Translations under genes and position numbers: made by a program
Assembly: GCA_002482005.1 (NCBI GenBank)
Contig: DLFD01000067.1
Span: 1 to 18,523, forward strand
DNA from: Lachnospiraceae bacterium UBA7729
GTDB lineage: Bacteria; Bacillota; Clostridia; Lachnospirales; Lachnospiraceae
Length of the DNA: 18,523 bases
Direction of reading: 5' to 3'
Notes under the pieces: model-generated
What the model was told of the DNA's origin: nothing
Database searches by the model: none
Seen by the model: only the letters and a program-made list of their open reading frames with translations
In this document: one piece after another, positions 1 through 7,458 of the stretch
How the letters are laid out: each line of letters starts with the position of its first letter
Numbering within the stretch: the first letter of the stretch is position 1

Positions 1-501
1 TCTATTCGACCCCAACATCATATCATGCCGGACAAAGAGCGGGTGAGAACGGAGTATTTTCACCGGATCTATGCTCCCAATCACTGGCATTATTCTCTTC
101 AGCTTGTTCTTGCCTATGACGGAATATTTCTTGGCGCGGCGACCTTCTACCGCAGGGAAGGGGAGGCGGATTTTTCCTTCGACGACGTATTTCTTCTGGA
201 TTCCCTGAAGGAACATCTGGCACTTCGCCTGTACCGTGATTATCTTAGCGATAAACAGCAGGCACAGGAGGAAGCTGACCGGAAACCTACGGTCAGCGAG
301 GCGGCTCTGCGATTTGGACTCACCCCGAGGGAGAAAGGGGTTTTGAGACTTCTTATGGATGGGAAGGGCCATGAGCAGATCTGCAAGGAGCTGTCGATCG
401 CGAATAACACGCTGAAGAAGCATATCCAGAACATCTACCGGAAGGTGGGAGTGACGGACAGGGTCGGTCTGTTCAAGGCCGTGCGGGAGAAAGAGCAGTG
501 A
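1..501 (+). CDS. LuxR-family transcriptional regulator, C-terminal part (5' truncated by window)
   Basis: The frame is open from base 1 (166 codons visible before the TGA), so the ATG at 25 is probably internal and the true start lies outside the window. The last ~60 residues form a GerE/LuxR helix-turn-helix: LTPREKGVLRLL starts near visible residue 107, followed by EQICKELSIANNTLKKHIQNI and the typical YRKVGVTDR end. The preceding segment (YSLQLVLAYDGIFLGAATFY, then FDDVFLLDSLKEHLALRLY) looks like the end of a GAF-like sensory domain; this part is inference. It would bind DNA in the cytoplasm as a dimer. It sits immediately upstream of the amino-acid/amine catabolic operon in the same direction, with a terminator-like hairpin between, so control of that operon is plausible but unproven. 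Confidence 0.87.
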   Translation, partial: SIRPQHHIMPDKERVRTEYFHRIYAPNHWHYSLQLVLAYDGIFLGAATFYRREGEADFSFDDVFLLDSLKEHLALRLYRDYLSDKQQAQEEADRKPTVSEAALRFGLTPREKGVLRLLMDGKGHEQICKELSIANNTLKKHIQNIYRKVGVTDRVGLFKAVREKEQ

Positions 502-542
502 TCATAACCCAAACGGGTTATAAAGATACCCCTTATGTGGCC

Positions 543-571
543 TTGAAGAGTTAATTCAAATCAAATAGGAT
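543..571 (+). promoter_or_regulatory. Possible sigma-70-type promoter for the catabolic operon
   Basis: TTGAAG (543-548) and TAGGAT (566-571) are separated by 17 bases, each matching consensus at four of six positions. Transcription from here would start near 578 and read through the hairpins at 606-674 before the first gene at 740. The match is weak and no other evidence supports it; the operon could also be read through from the LuxR gene. Confidence 0.28.
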
Positions 572-605
572 GAAGCCATCTAATCAGACAGGATTTGGTG
601 GCAAG

Positions 606-644
606 GGAGCCGTACTTTTCAAAAAGTATGGCTCCTTTTTTTTT
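606..644 (+). terminator. Rho-independent terminator or attenuator ahead of the operon
   Basis: GGAGCCGTACTTT (606-618) can pair with the matching arm ending GGCTCC (630-635), with one G-U pair, a short loop, and a run of nine T at 636-644. This is a textbook intrinsic terminator. It lies 104 bases after the LuxR stop and 95 bases before the first catabolic gene. It may simply end the LuxR transcript, or act as an attenuator if a promoter lies between 502 and 605. Confidence 0.85.
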
Positions 645-645
645 A

Positions 646-674
646 GATGCGGAAGCAGCGAAGCAATCCGCATC
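646..674 (+). promoter_or_regulatory. Second leader hairpin directly after the terminator
   Basis: GATGCGGA (646-653) is perfectly complementary to TCCGCATC (667-674) with a 13-base loop. It abuts the T-run of the preceding terminator and precedes the first gene by 65 bases. The stem is seen directly; any regulatory role (for example mRNA 5' stabilisation or an alternative structure) is inference. Confidence 0.45.
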
Positions 675-739
675 AACAGTTGGGTGCAATAGGTACGATT
701 CGCCTTAGCATCATTATTCACAGAAAGGAAGCGGAGGAC

Positions 740-1075
740 ATGGCTGGATCAGATCTCAGGATTTCGGAACATCCCATCCTCGGACAGACAAAAGAGGGCC
801 GGGAAGTGACGTTCACTTATGACGGCAGACCACTCACGGGGTATGAGGGGGAGCCGATCGCGGCAGCGCTTCGGGCGGCTGGCGTGATGGTCCACCGCTA
901 CACGGCAAAAAAGCATACGCCTCGCGGCATCTTCTGCGCGATCGGACGCTGTACGGACTGCGTCATGATCGTGGACGGCGAACCGAATGTGCGGACCTGC
1001 ATGACTCCTCTCCGCGAGGGCATGAAGGTGCAGACCCAGTACGGAGTGAGCAGCAGACCGGAGGTGACACCATGA
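740..1075 (+). CDS. Small [2Fe-2S] ferredoxin-like subunit of an HcnA/opine-oxidase-type dehydrogenase
   Basis: A 111-residue protein of the plant-type [2Fe-2S] fold used as the small subunit of HcnABC-like and imino-acid/opine dehydrogenases. Four cysteines fit the cluster site: C66-x4-C71-x2-C74-x12-C87, in GIFCAIGRCTDCVMIVDG and VRTCMTPL. It would shuttle electrons in the complex with the next gene products. The ATG at 740 is chosen because GCGGAGGA lies just upstream and the family homology begins soon after (FTYDGRPLTGYEGEPIAAAL); an ATG at 647 in the same frame falls inside a hairpin and lacks a ribosome site. Its TGA overlaps the ATG of the next gene (ATGA), indicating translational coupling. 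Family assignment is firm; the substrate of the complex is not visible. Confidence 0.9.
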   Translation: MAGSDLRISEHPILGQTKEGREVTFTYDGRPLTGYEGEPIAAALRAAGVMVHRYTAKKHTPRGIFCAIGRCTDCVMIVDGEPNVRTCMTPLREGMKVQTQYGVSSRPEVTP

Positions 1076-2847
1076 AGAGAGTTGATCTGATCGTGATAGG
1101 TGCGGGCCCTTCAGGGCTGTCAGCCGCAATCGAAGCCGCAAAAACCGGCATGAGCGTCCTTGTATTTGATGAAAATGCGCGTCCGGGAGGGCAGCTCTTC
1201 AAACAGATCCACAAGTTCTTCGGATCAAAGGAGCACAAGGCAAAGATCCGCGGATTCGTGATCGGTCAGCAGCTTCTGAAGGAGGCGGAGGATGCCGGGG
1301 TCCAGGTCTCTCTGGAATCTACCGTCATCGGTATCTATCCGGAAAGGGAGGTCGTTGTCCGAAAGTACGTAGAAACTCCGGCGGCTGACGGTACAGATCC
1401 GCAAGAGCCGTCCTCCCGCCATGAAGCCGTCTTTCACTATAAGGCGGACGCAATCTTAGTGGCGACAGGCGCCAGCGAGAACATGGTCATGTTTGACGGC
1501 TGGACACTTCCGGGCGTCATGGGAGCCGGCGCCGCACAGACGCTGATGAATCTTCACGGAGTAAGGCCGGGAAAGCGGGTCCTGATGCTGGGCTCCGGGA
1601 ATGTAGGTCTGGTTGTCTCCTTCCAGCTGCTTCAGGCAGGCTGCCAGGTGGCCGCTCTCGTTGACGCGGCTCCGAAGATCGGTGGATACGGAGTCCACGC
1701 GGCTAAAGTCGCAAGATGCGGTGTTCCATTTTACCTGAGTCATACGATCAAGAAGGTGGAGGGCACAAATCATGTGACCGGCGTCACGATCGCGGAGGTG
1801 GACAGCCACTTTCAGTTCATCCCGGGGACCGAAAAACACTTCGATGTGGATACGGTCTGTGTCGCGGTCGGCCTGTCCCCTATGTCCCAGCTGCTGAAGA
1901 TGGCAGGCTGCGAGATGGACAATTCCGGAAAAGGCGGCGGACAGATCCCGGTCGTTGACGCGGCGGGGCAGACTTCCGTTCCGGGTATCTTCGCGGCAGG
2001 CGATGTGGCCGGAATTGAGGAGGCGAGTTCCGCAATGATCGAGGGCCGTATGGCAGGCATCCGGATCGCGGAATACCTCGGATATGAGACAAAAGAAGCG
2101 GGAGAAGCGGAATTCTCGAAAGAGGAGGCCTCTCTGGAAGGGCTTCGTCAGGGCATGTTCGCTCCGCAGAACCGGGGCATGAAGATCGAGAAGACCGAGG
2201 AGGGGATTCCAATCTCCACAAACCTTCTGAAACATGGCTTTGTCGCGGATGACGAGATCGGGCGCTTCCCGGGCGTTACCCACAAGGCCGGGATCCATCC
2301 AGTCATGGAGTGTACGCAGAATATCCCCTGCAATCCATGCCAGGATGCCTGCGCGAAGCACTGTATCCATATCGGACTCAATATCACAGCCCTGCCGGCA
2401 GTGGAAGAAGGCAGTACCTGCATCGGCTGCGGCATGTGCGTAGCGTCCTGTTCAGGTCAGGCGATCTTCCTGGTCAACGAGCATACGAAAGAGGGCTGCG
2501 CCGAGGTCACGCTTCCATATGAATTCCTTCCGCTTCCAAAGGCCGGTGATGAAGGCTTTGGCATGAGCCGCAGCGGAAAGCCGGTCTGCCGGGCTAAGGT
2601 CGTGAAGGTCAGGACATCGAAGGCATTCGACCATACAGCCTTACTTACGATCGAGGTGCCGGAGGACATGGCGATGAAGGCGAGATTCTACAGAAGCAGG
2701 CTGGAGTGCACGGGTGGGGACTCCGTGATCGCGCAAAGCCGCATCAAGGGTGCGGAAGTCAGTCAGAACGGAGCGACGGGCGACAGGCCTTGTGAAAGCA
2801 AGGCTGCAGCAGAGTCAGAGAAGAGAGAGGAAGGTGCGGCGATATGA
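1072..2847 (+). CDS. FAD/NAD-dependent oxidoreductase with C-terminal 2[4Fe-4S] ferredoxin segment (HcnB/OoxA-like)
   Basis: A 591-residue pyridine-nucleotide-disulphide oxidoreductase-type flavoprotein. The FAD Rossmann motif GAGPSG is at residues 10-15, with RPGGQL downstream; a second dinucleotide motif GSGNVG is at 174-179; the C-terminal FAD motif GIFAAGD ends at D311. Residues ~414-460 carry ferredoxin cysteines: C414, C420, C423, C427 (plus C431) and the classic C450-x2-C453-x2-C456-x3-C460, enough for two [4Fe-4S] clusters. HcnB/OoxA relatives are normally shorter and end in a BFD-like [2Fe-2S] domain; here that domain is a separate gene next door. The last ~40 residues are charged, low-complexity sequence. 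Predicted role is electron transfer from the DAO subunit to NAD or a carrier. It is coupled by ATGA overlaps on both sides. Confidence 0.9.
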   Translation: MKRVDLIVIGAGPSGLSAAIEAAKTGMSVLVFDENARPGGQLFKQIHKFFGSKEHKAKIRGFVIGQQLLKEAEDAGVQVSLESTVIGIYPEREVVVRKYVETPAADGTDPQEPSSRHEAVFHYKADAILVATGASENMVMFDGWTLPGVMGAGAAQTLMNLHGVRPGKRVLMLGSGNVGLVVSFQLLQAGCQVAALVDAAPKIGGYGVHAAKVARCGVPFYLSHTIKKVEGTNHVTGVTIAEVDSHFQFIPGTEKHFDVDTVCVAVGLSPMSQLLKMAGCEMDNSGKGGGQIPVVDAAGQTSVPGIFAAGDVAGIEEASSAMIEGRMAGIRIAEYLGYETKEAGEAEFSKEEASLEGLRQGMFAPQNRGMKIEKTEEGIPISTNLLKHGFVADDEIGRFPGVTHKAGIHPVMECTQNIPCNPCQDACAKHCIHIGLNITALPAVEEGSTCIGCGMCVASCSGQAIFLVNEHTKEGCAEVTLPYEFLPLPKAGDEGFGMSRSGKPVCRAKVVKVRTSKAFDHTALLTIEVPEDMAMKARFYRSRLECTGGDSVIAQSRIKGAEVSQNGATGDRPCESKAAAESEKREEGAAI

Positions 2848-3212
2848 GAACAGACAGAAGCAAAGACCTTGGACCGTGTCTTCCTATGGAAGGCGATGAC
2901 CGGATCGTCTGCCGCTGCGAGGAAGTCACCCAGGGAGAGATCAGGCAGGCTGTGCACGATGGCATGTTCACGATGACGGAGATCCGCCGGTATCTCCGCT
3001 GCGGCATGGGACTCTGCCAGGGGCAGACCTGCAGCAGACTTGTGAGCGGGATCGTCGCAAGAGAACTCGGGATCAGGCCGGGAGAGCTGCGGCCGGCTTC
3101 CTCGAGAGCTCCGATGAGGCCTTTGGAAATGAGTATCTGGGCGAATGAGTGCCAGGCTCCGGATGGGGCGGCTGAAACAAAGAAAGGAGGCGCGGGCGAT
3201 GAGAAGTGCTGA
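2844..3212 (+). CDS. BFD-like [2Fe-2S]-binding protein (split C-terminal domain of HcnB type)
   Basis: A 122-residue protein with the BFD/NirB-type cluster pattern: VCRCEEVTQGEI gives C23 and C25, and GMGLCQGQTC gives C58 and C63; an additional C53 precedes them. The tail RAPMRPLEMSIWA resembles the end of HcnB-like polypeptides, supporting origin as a detached domain of the upstream flavoprotein. The ATG overlaps the TGA of the preceding gene, and its own end runs 14 bases into the next gene. It probably relays electrons within the same dehydrogenase complex. The last ~20 residues are Gly/Lys-rich and probably disordered. Confidence 0.88.
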   Translation: MRTDRSKDLGPCLPMEGDDRIVCRCEEVTQGEIRQAVHDGMFTMTEIRRYLRCGMGLCQGQTCSRLVSGIVARELGIRPGELRPASSRAPMRPLEMSIWANECQAPDGAAETKKGGAGDEKC

Positions 3213-4323
3213 TGTGGTGATCTGCGGAGCGGGTGTCATCGGCTGCGCGGCAGCTTACTATCTGGCGAAAAAAGGGAAGAGCGTCATCGTCATCGACGCG
3301 GACGAAGCCATCGGCAATGGCGGATCTTCCCGCAATGGAGGAGGAGTAAGACAGTCAGGACGTGATGTGAGGGAGCTCCCTCTGGCTATGTACGGCATCC
3401 GCAGCCTGTGGCCGACGCTTTCGGAAGAGCTCGGGACCGATGTGGAGTACGTGCAGAAGGGAAACCTGAGACTGGGCAAGACCGAAAAGCACAGACAGAT
3501 CCTTCAGGGTCTGACCGACCGGTCGACAGCCTGCGGCCTTGACGTGAAGATGATCGACAAAGACCAGGTGAGGCAGATCAACCCCTATCTGTCCGATGAG
3601 GTCATCTGCGCGAGCTGGTGCCCGACAGACGGCCATGCGAACCCTCTGAAGACGACGCTCGGATATTTCAGGGCTGCGAGAAAGCTCGGGGCAGTATTTC
3701 TTACCGGTGAGAAGGTCCTCAGGCTGAGAAAGGAGAAGGGAGCCCTCCGGTATGTAGAGACAGACGCAGATACCTATCTCTGCGAGACAGCCATCGTCGC
3801 CTGCGGCTATGAGAGCAGGCAGATCCTTGATTCTGTCGGTATCGACGTGCCGCTGACAAAAGACCTGATCGAGGCTCTGGTCACAGAGATGGAGCCGGAG
3901 ATGTTCCCGCAGATGCTGGGGACTGCAGACGCGGATTTCTACGGACACCAGACCAGGCACGGCTCATTCGTATTCGGCGGATCGGCCGGCTACGACAGAG
4001 AAAACAGGGACTTCGGCCATCTGGCGGTGTATGGAAACACCGCTCCGGCGATCTGCCGGGCAACGCTCAGGTGGATTCCCCGCCTGAAGGACGCCAAGAT
4101 CGTCCGGACCTGGGCAGGGTATGAAGATATCTGCGCGGACGGAGTGCCGGTCATCAGTAAGATCGATGAGGTGCCGGGGCTGATCGCAGCCTGCGGCTTC
4201 ACCGGACATGGATTCGGCATCAGCCCCGCTGTTGGGACTTGCCTGGCCGAGCTTGCCTGCGGGGAGAAGACTTCCGTGGACCTCAGCGCTCTCAGATATG
4301 ACCGCTTCAGGAGCTGTGTATGA
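3199..4323 (+). CDS. FAD-dependent amino acid/amine oxidoreductase, DAO family (HcnC/SoxB-like)
   Basis: A 374-residue member of the D-amino-acid oxidase/sarcosine oxidase beta-type family (HcnC, glycine oxidase, sarcosine oxidase beta). The N-terminal FAD motif GAGVIG is at residues 10-15, followed by a helix and the acidic VIDAD strand end; SSRNGGGVRQSGRDVRE is the conserved second flavin-contact region; GFTGHGFGISPAVGT near the C-terminus is the closing FAD motif. It should be the catalytic subunit, oxidising the C-N bond of an amino or imino acid or amine. Start at 3199 is chosen because AGAAAGGAGG lies eight bases upstream and the Rossmann strand begins at once; an upstream ATG at 3145 is in frame but inside the previous gene without a good site. 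Substrate unknown from sequence. Confidence 0.9.
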   Translation: MRSADVVICGAGVIGCAAAYYLAKKGKSVIVIDADEAIGNGGSSRNGGGVRQSGRDVRELPLAMYGIRSLWPTLSEELGTDVEYVQKGNLRLGKTEKHRQILQGLTDRSTACGLDVKMIDKDQVRQINPYLSDEVICASWCPTDGHANPLKTTLGYFRAARKLGAVFLTGEKVLRLRKEKGALRYVETDADTYLCETAIVACGYESRQILDSVGIDVPLTKDLIEALVTEMEPEMFPQMLGTADADFYGHQTRHGSFVFGGSAGYDRENRDFGHLAVYGNTAPAICRATLRWIPRLKDAKIVRTWAGYEDICADGVPVISKIDEVPGLIAACGFTGHGFGISPAVGTCLAELACGEKTSVDLSALRYDRFRSCV

Positions 4324-4415
4324 AAGAGAAACAGGGAACAACATGGAATATCAGGAAATAACAGTGAATCACGGAAGAAAACGGGGAATAACAGAAGAAG
4401 ACAGGAGGCAGACAG

Positions 4416-5561
4416 ATGGATACGAAGATCGATTTCTTATATCTGAGCGAGCCTGATATGATCAGGGCTGGCGTCAAGGACATGGCGCAGTGCGTCGATT
4501 CCATGGAGGAGATGCTGAAACTTCTGAAGGCGGGCGACTACATGATGGGCGGGGAGAACCACAACTCCCATGGCTGCATGATCATGTTCCCGGACGAGCC
4601 GAAGTTCCCAGGCATGCCGAGAAACACGCAGGACCGCCGTTTCATGGCCATGCCTGCTTACCTTGGCGGAAAGTTTCAGATGGCGGGAGTCAAGTGGTAT
4701 GGCTCAAACATCGAAAACAAGGAGAAGGGCCTGCCCAGGTCCATCCTGATGATGACACTGAGCGACAAGGACACAGGAGCGCCGCTCGCCTTCATGTCCG
4801 CTAATCTTCTGTCCGCCTACCGGACAGGCGGGATTCCGGGCGTCGGCGCAAAGTACCTTGCGAGAAAAGATTCAGAGAAGGTCGCCATCATCGGCCCCGG
4901 CGTCATGGGAAAAACCTCGCTGGCAGCATTCGCCGTCACCTGCCCGAAGCTGCATAAGCTGGCGATCAAGGGGCGCGGCCAGAGATCGATCGATTCTTTC
5001 ATCGATTTTGTCAGGAGAGAATATCCCCAGTTTGATGAGATCACGGTATGCGGCAGCATAGAGGAAGCGGTCAGAGATGCGGACATCATCTCATTTACGA
5101 CAGTAGCGAAGAATGATTCCGACCCTGATGTCGTCTACACCTTCCCTTACCTGAAGGGAGAATGGGTGAAGCCGGGAGCATTTATCTCCATGCCGTCGGC
5201 GGCGCGGTTTGACGATGACTTCCTTGTCAATAGATGCAGCCTGGTCGTCGACAACATGGGCCTCTATGAAGCCTGGGAGGAAGAGTACCCGTATCCGACC
5301 TATCCGATCATGGGCATCATCGGAACGAAGTTCACCGATCTGGTCCATGAAGGAAAGATCGACAGATCTAGAATCGTCGATCTGGCGGACATCATGAGCG
5401 GAAAGGCGCCGGGGCGCACATCGGACGATCAGATCTTCGTCTACTCCGTCGGCGGCATGCCGGTCGAGGATGTGGCCTGGGGATGCACGGTCTATCGGAA
5501 CGCTGTGAAGATGGGGATCGGAACAAAACTGAACCTCTGGGAGAAGCCGGAGATGGCCTGA
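4416..5561 (+). CDS. Ornithine cyclodeaminase / mu-crystallin family protein
   Basis: A 381-residue member of the ornithine cyclodeaminase-mu-crystallin family (OCD, alanine dehydrogenase Ala-type, ketimine reductases), which is NAD(P)-dependent. The Rossmann motif GPGVMG is at residues 160-165. GVKWYGSN near 91-98 matches the family substrate-lysine region, and SAYRTGG near 133-139 the conserved Arg region. It is somewhat longer than typical OCDs (about 330 residues), with extra sequence around 45-75. I recall that automated annotation names close relatives in Clostridia tyramine oxidase subunit B; that is memory, not evidence. AGGAGG lies seven bases before the ATG, after a 92-base purine-rich gap. 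Likely handles an imine/ketimine or deaminates a product of the adjacent flavoenzyme complex; exact reaction unknown. Confidence 0.88.
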   Translation: MDTKIDFLYLSEPDMIRAGVKDMAQCVDSMEEMLKLLKAGDYMMGGENHNSHGCMIMFPDEPKFPGMPRNTQDRRFMAMPAYLGGKFQMAGVKWYGSNIENKEKGLPRSILMMTLSDKDTGAPLAFMSANLLSAYRTGGIPGVGAKYLARKDSEKVAIIGPGVMGKTSLAAFAVTCPKLHKLAIKGRGQRSIDSFIDFVRREYPQFDEITVCGSIEEAVRDADIISFTTVAKNDSDPDVVYTFPYLKGEWVKPGAFISMPSAARFDDDFLVNRCSLVVDNMGLYEAWEEEYPYPTYPIMGIIGTKFTDLVHEGKIDRSRIVDLADIMSGKAPGRTSDDQIFVYSVGGMPVEDVAWGCTVYRNAVKMGIGTKLNLWEKPEMA

Positions 5562-5581
5562 GGAGAGAGGATGGTACGCCA

Positions 5582-5929
5582 ATGAGTGAATTTTCAAAGA
5601 TCGAGATCATATGTGATATGTCGAAGTTTTCCACTTTGAAGAGCTGTCTGAGCAAACTTCATGTGGGCGGCATGACCTTCACCCAGGTGCTGGGATGCGG
5701 CGTGGAAAAAGGGACGAAGGAATACGAAGTGGATGAAAATTACGAGATGGAACTTCTCCCGAAGATTCAGGTCGCGACCGTCGTGAAAAAAGCGCGCGTG
5801 GAGGAAATCATCAATGCGCTCGGGAAAGCCCTGTATACCGGCCATATCGGGGACGGCAAGATCTTTGTGACGGACATCGACAATATCTACCGGGTCAGGA
5901 CCGGTGATATCGGCGACAAGGCACTGTGA
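5582..5929 (+). CDS. P-II family nitrogen regulatory protein (GlnB/GlnK-like, divergent T-loop)
   Basis: A 115-residue protein aligning end to end with E. coli GlnB. The C-terminal P-II signature TGHIGDGKIFV is intact, as are the two arginines of YRVRTG that contact ATP in the family, and LLPK before the B-loop half. In the T-loop, the uridylylation tyrosine Y51 of GlnB is kept (Y54 here), but GlnB R38, Q39 and Y46 are replaced by V41, E42 and E49; Q39 is the residue that binds the Mg-2-oxoglutarate in GlnB. P-II trimers sense ATP/ADP and 2-oxoglutarate and regulate transporters, enzymes or regulators. Here the neighbours are a catabolic dehydrogenase and an APC permease, not amtB. ATG at 5582 is preceded by GGAGAGAGG at 5562-5570. 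Confidence 0.93.
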   Translation: MSEFSKIEIICDMSKFSTLKSCLSKLHVGGMTFTQVLGCGVEKGTKEYEVDENYEMELLPKIQVATVVKKARVEEIINALGKALYTGHIGDGKIFVTDIDNIYRVRTGDIGDKAL

Positions 5930-5966
5930 AGGCGGGTAAGGCAGGCCTTTCGCGGAGGACACACAC

Positions 5967-7370
5967 ATGGATGAGAAAAAACTGAGCCTGAGGAATGTAG
6001 TCTCGGTCTCTGTGGGCCTTGTCATCGCGACGAGCAGCCTGGTCCAGCTTGGGCAGGGTGCCGGCGTCATCGGGGAGATGTTCATCGTCTCGATGATCAT
6101 CGCCTGCGGACTGAACATGATCACGATGGCGACGATGTCGGAGCTGAACAGCCTGATGCCGAACGTAACAGGCGGACTTGCCCAGTATACGCTTGCGGGC
6201 GCCGGACCGGTCCCGACGATCGTGCTGATGGTGGGCGGCTACATGATCTCCAATATCCTCTCAAGCGGTGTGGAGGCTTCCATCTTCGCATACGCGATGG
6301 GACAGGTCATTCCACTTCCGGTCCCGAACTTCCTGTGGACAGTTCTGGCTTCCGTGATAATTCTTGTCGCAAACCTGCGGGGAGTCGATATGTTCGCGAA
6401 GGTACAGGACCTGGTCGCCTACCTGCTCCTGGGGTCCATGCTGATCATGGGACTTATGGGCGTATTCCGCATGGGGACAGGCCAGGCGGTGCAGCAGCCT
6501 GCGGTCATGAACGCCAGCTTCCAGAATGTGGTGTCCATGACTGCCGTGGCCTTCTGGCTGTTCATAGGGGCAGAGTACGCGATCCCGATCTCAAAGAGCG
6601 TAAAAAACGCCAGGAGAAATGTGCCTCTGGGTATGTTCATAGGCCTTGGCATCATCTGTCTGGTACAGTCGGTTATGGTGCTGGGATTTCACAATTATAC
6701 GCTCTGGAGCGATCTTGCTTCCTCCCCTGCACCTCATCTGATGTACGGTGAGGCACTGCTTGGGAAAGCGGGCAAGATCTGGATGACTTTCGTTGCGGCG
6801 CTTGCCGTCGTAAGCACCCAGAACTCCACTGTGCAGGGACTGGCAGCTATCTTTGCAGGAATGTCGAAAACAAACCTGATGCCTCAGTTCTTCGGGAAAA
6901 CGAACAAAAGCGGAGTTCCGTATATCGGTGTCTGGTCTGTCAGCCTTTCCATCATGGCTTTCGCGTATCTCAGCCAGGATTCTTCCGACCGCATCAGTTT
7001 TCTGATCCTTGTCGGTTCTGTCTTCTGGATGGCATCCTATATCATGGCGCACATAGATCTTCTGATCTTCCGCAGGAGACTTCCGAACGCACCAAGGAAT
7101 TTCAAGGTGCCGGGCGGGACCACACTCCCCCTGATCGGGATCGCCGGAACTGCTTTCATGATCGCGAATATCTCCACAGATCCGGTCGAGCGCGTCAGGA
7201 TCCTTGGTCTTACAGGGGCCGTATTCGTCGTTCTCTTCGTCTATGCAGTCCTGTGGACAAAACTGCGGATGAAGATGCCGGTCTTTAAGGCAGTTCCTAT
7301 GGAGAAAGTGCTTGCCATGGAGAATTCCATGTACTACCGGATCCGGAAAGACCGCGGCATCTGGAGATAG
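5967..7370 (+). CDS. APC-superfamily amino acid/amine permease
   Basis: A 467-residue, very hydrophobic polytopic membrane protein with about twelve predicted helices, of the amino acid-polyamine-organocation superfamily. It begins with a short cytoplasmic N-terminus (MDEKKLSLRNVVSVSVG) typical of the family and has the family's amphipathic loop RRLPNAPRNFKVPGGTTLP near residue 370-390. The usual GxGIG unwound segment of helix 1 is replaced by a Gln/Gly-rich LGQGAGVIG stretch, suggesting unusual substrate geometry. It should import the amino acid or amine used by the upstream enzymes. It follows P-II by 37 bases with GGAGG eight bases before the ATG, and is the last gene before tandem terminators. 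Confidence 0.9.
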   Translation: MDEKKLSLRNVVSVSVGLVIATSSLVQLGQGAGVIGEMFIVSMIIACGLNMITMATMSELNSLMPNVTGGLAQYTLAGAGPVPTIVLMVGGYMISNILSSGVEASIFAYAMGQVIPLPVPNFLWTVLASVIILVANLRGVDMFAKVQDLVAYLLLGSMLIMGLMGVFRMGTGQAVQQPAVMNASFQNVVSMTAVAFWLFIGAEYAIPISKSVKNARRNVPLGMFIGLGIICLVQSVMVLGFHNYTLWSDLASSPAPHLMYGEALLGKAGKIWMTFVAALAVVSTQNSTVQGLAAIFAGMSKTNLMPQFFGKTNKSGVPYIGVWSVSLSIMAFAYLSQDSSDRISFLILVGSVFWMASYIMAHIDLLIFRRRLPNAPRNFKVPGGTTLPLIGIAGTAFMIANISTDPVERVRILGLTGAVFVVLFVYAVLWTKLRMKMPVFKAVPMEKVLAMENSMYYRIRKDRGIWR

Positions 7371-7396
7371 CGGGTTTATAACAGTTTTTCAGGAAG

Positions 7397-7440
7397 AAAG
7401 TGCTTCAAGCCAGTCATAATACTGGCCGGGAGCACTTTTT
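7397..7440 (+). terminator. Rho-independent terminator closing the catabolic operon
   Basis: AAAGTGCT (7397-7404) pairs with AGCACTTT (7431-7438) and an inner GCCAGT (7409-7414) with ACTGGC (7421-7426), followed by TTTTT to 7440. An outer CGGGTT (7371-7376) can also pair with AACCCG (7446-7451). It begins 27 bases after the permease stop. Confidence 0.9.
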
Positions 7441-7458
7441 GTTTTAACCCGACAGGAT

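Noticed and set aside
502..605. Known riboswitch classes in the operon leader
   Set aside because: I could not match this stretch to T-box, glycine, lysine or other familiar consensus elements by eye; only the hairpins are supported.
647..739. In-frame upstream ATG at 647 extending the first [2Fe-2S] gene by 31 codons
   Set aside because: It lies inside a hairpin, has no ribosome site (only a T-run precedes it) and the added residues do not resemble the family; the ATG at 740 has GGAGGA.
1456..2370. Minus-strand open frame of ~300 codons
   Set aside because: It lies wholly antisense to the well-supported FAD/NAD oxidoreductase and has no recognisable motif.
4343..4456. Short frame starting MEYQEITVNH in the gap before the cyclodeaminase gene
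   Set aside because: Weak ribosome site, runs into the next gene in another frame, no motif; the gap is purine-rich leader.
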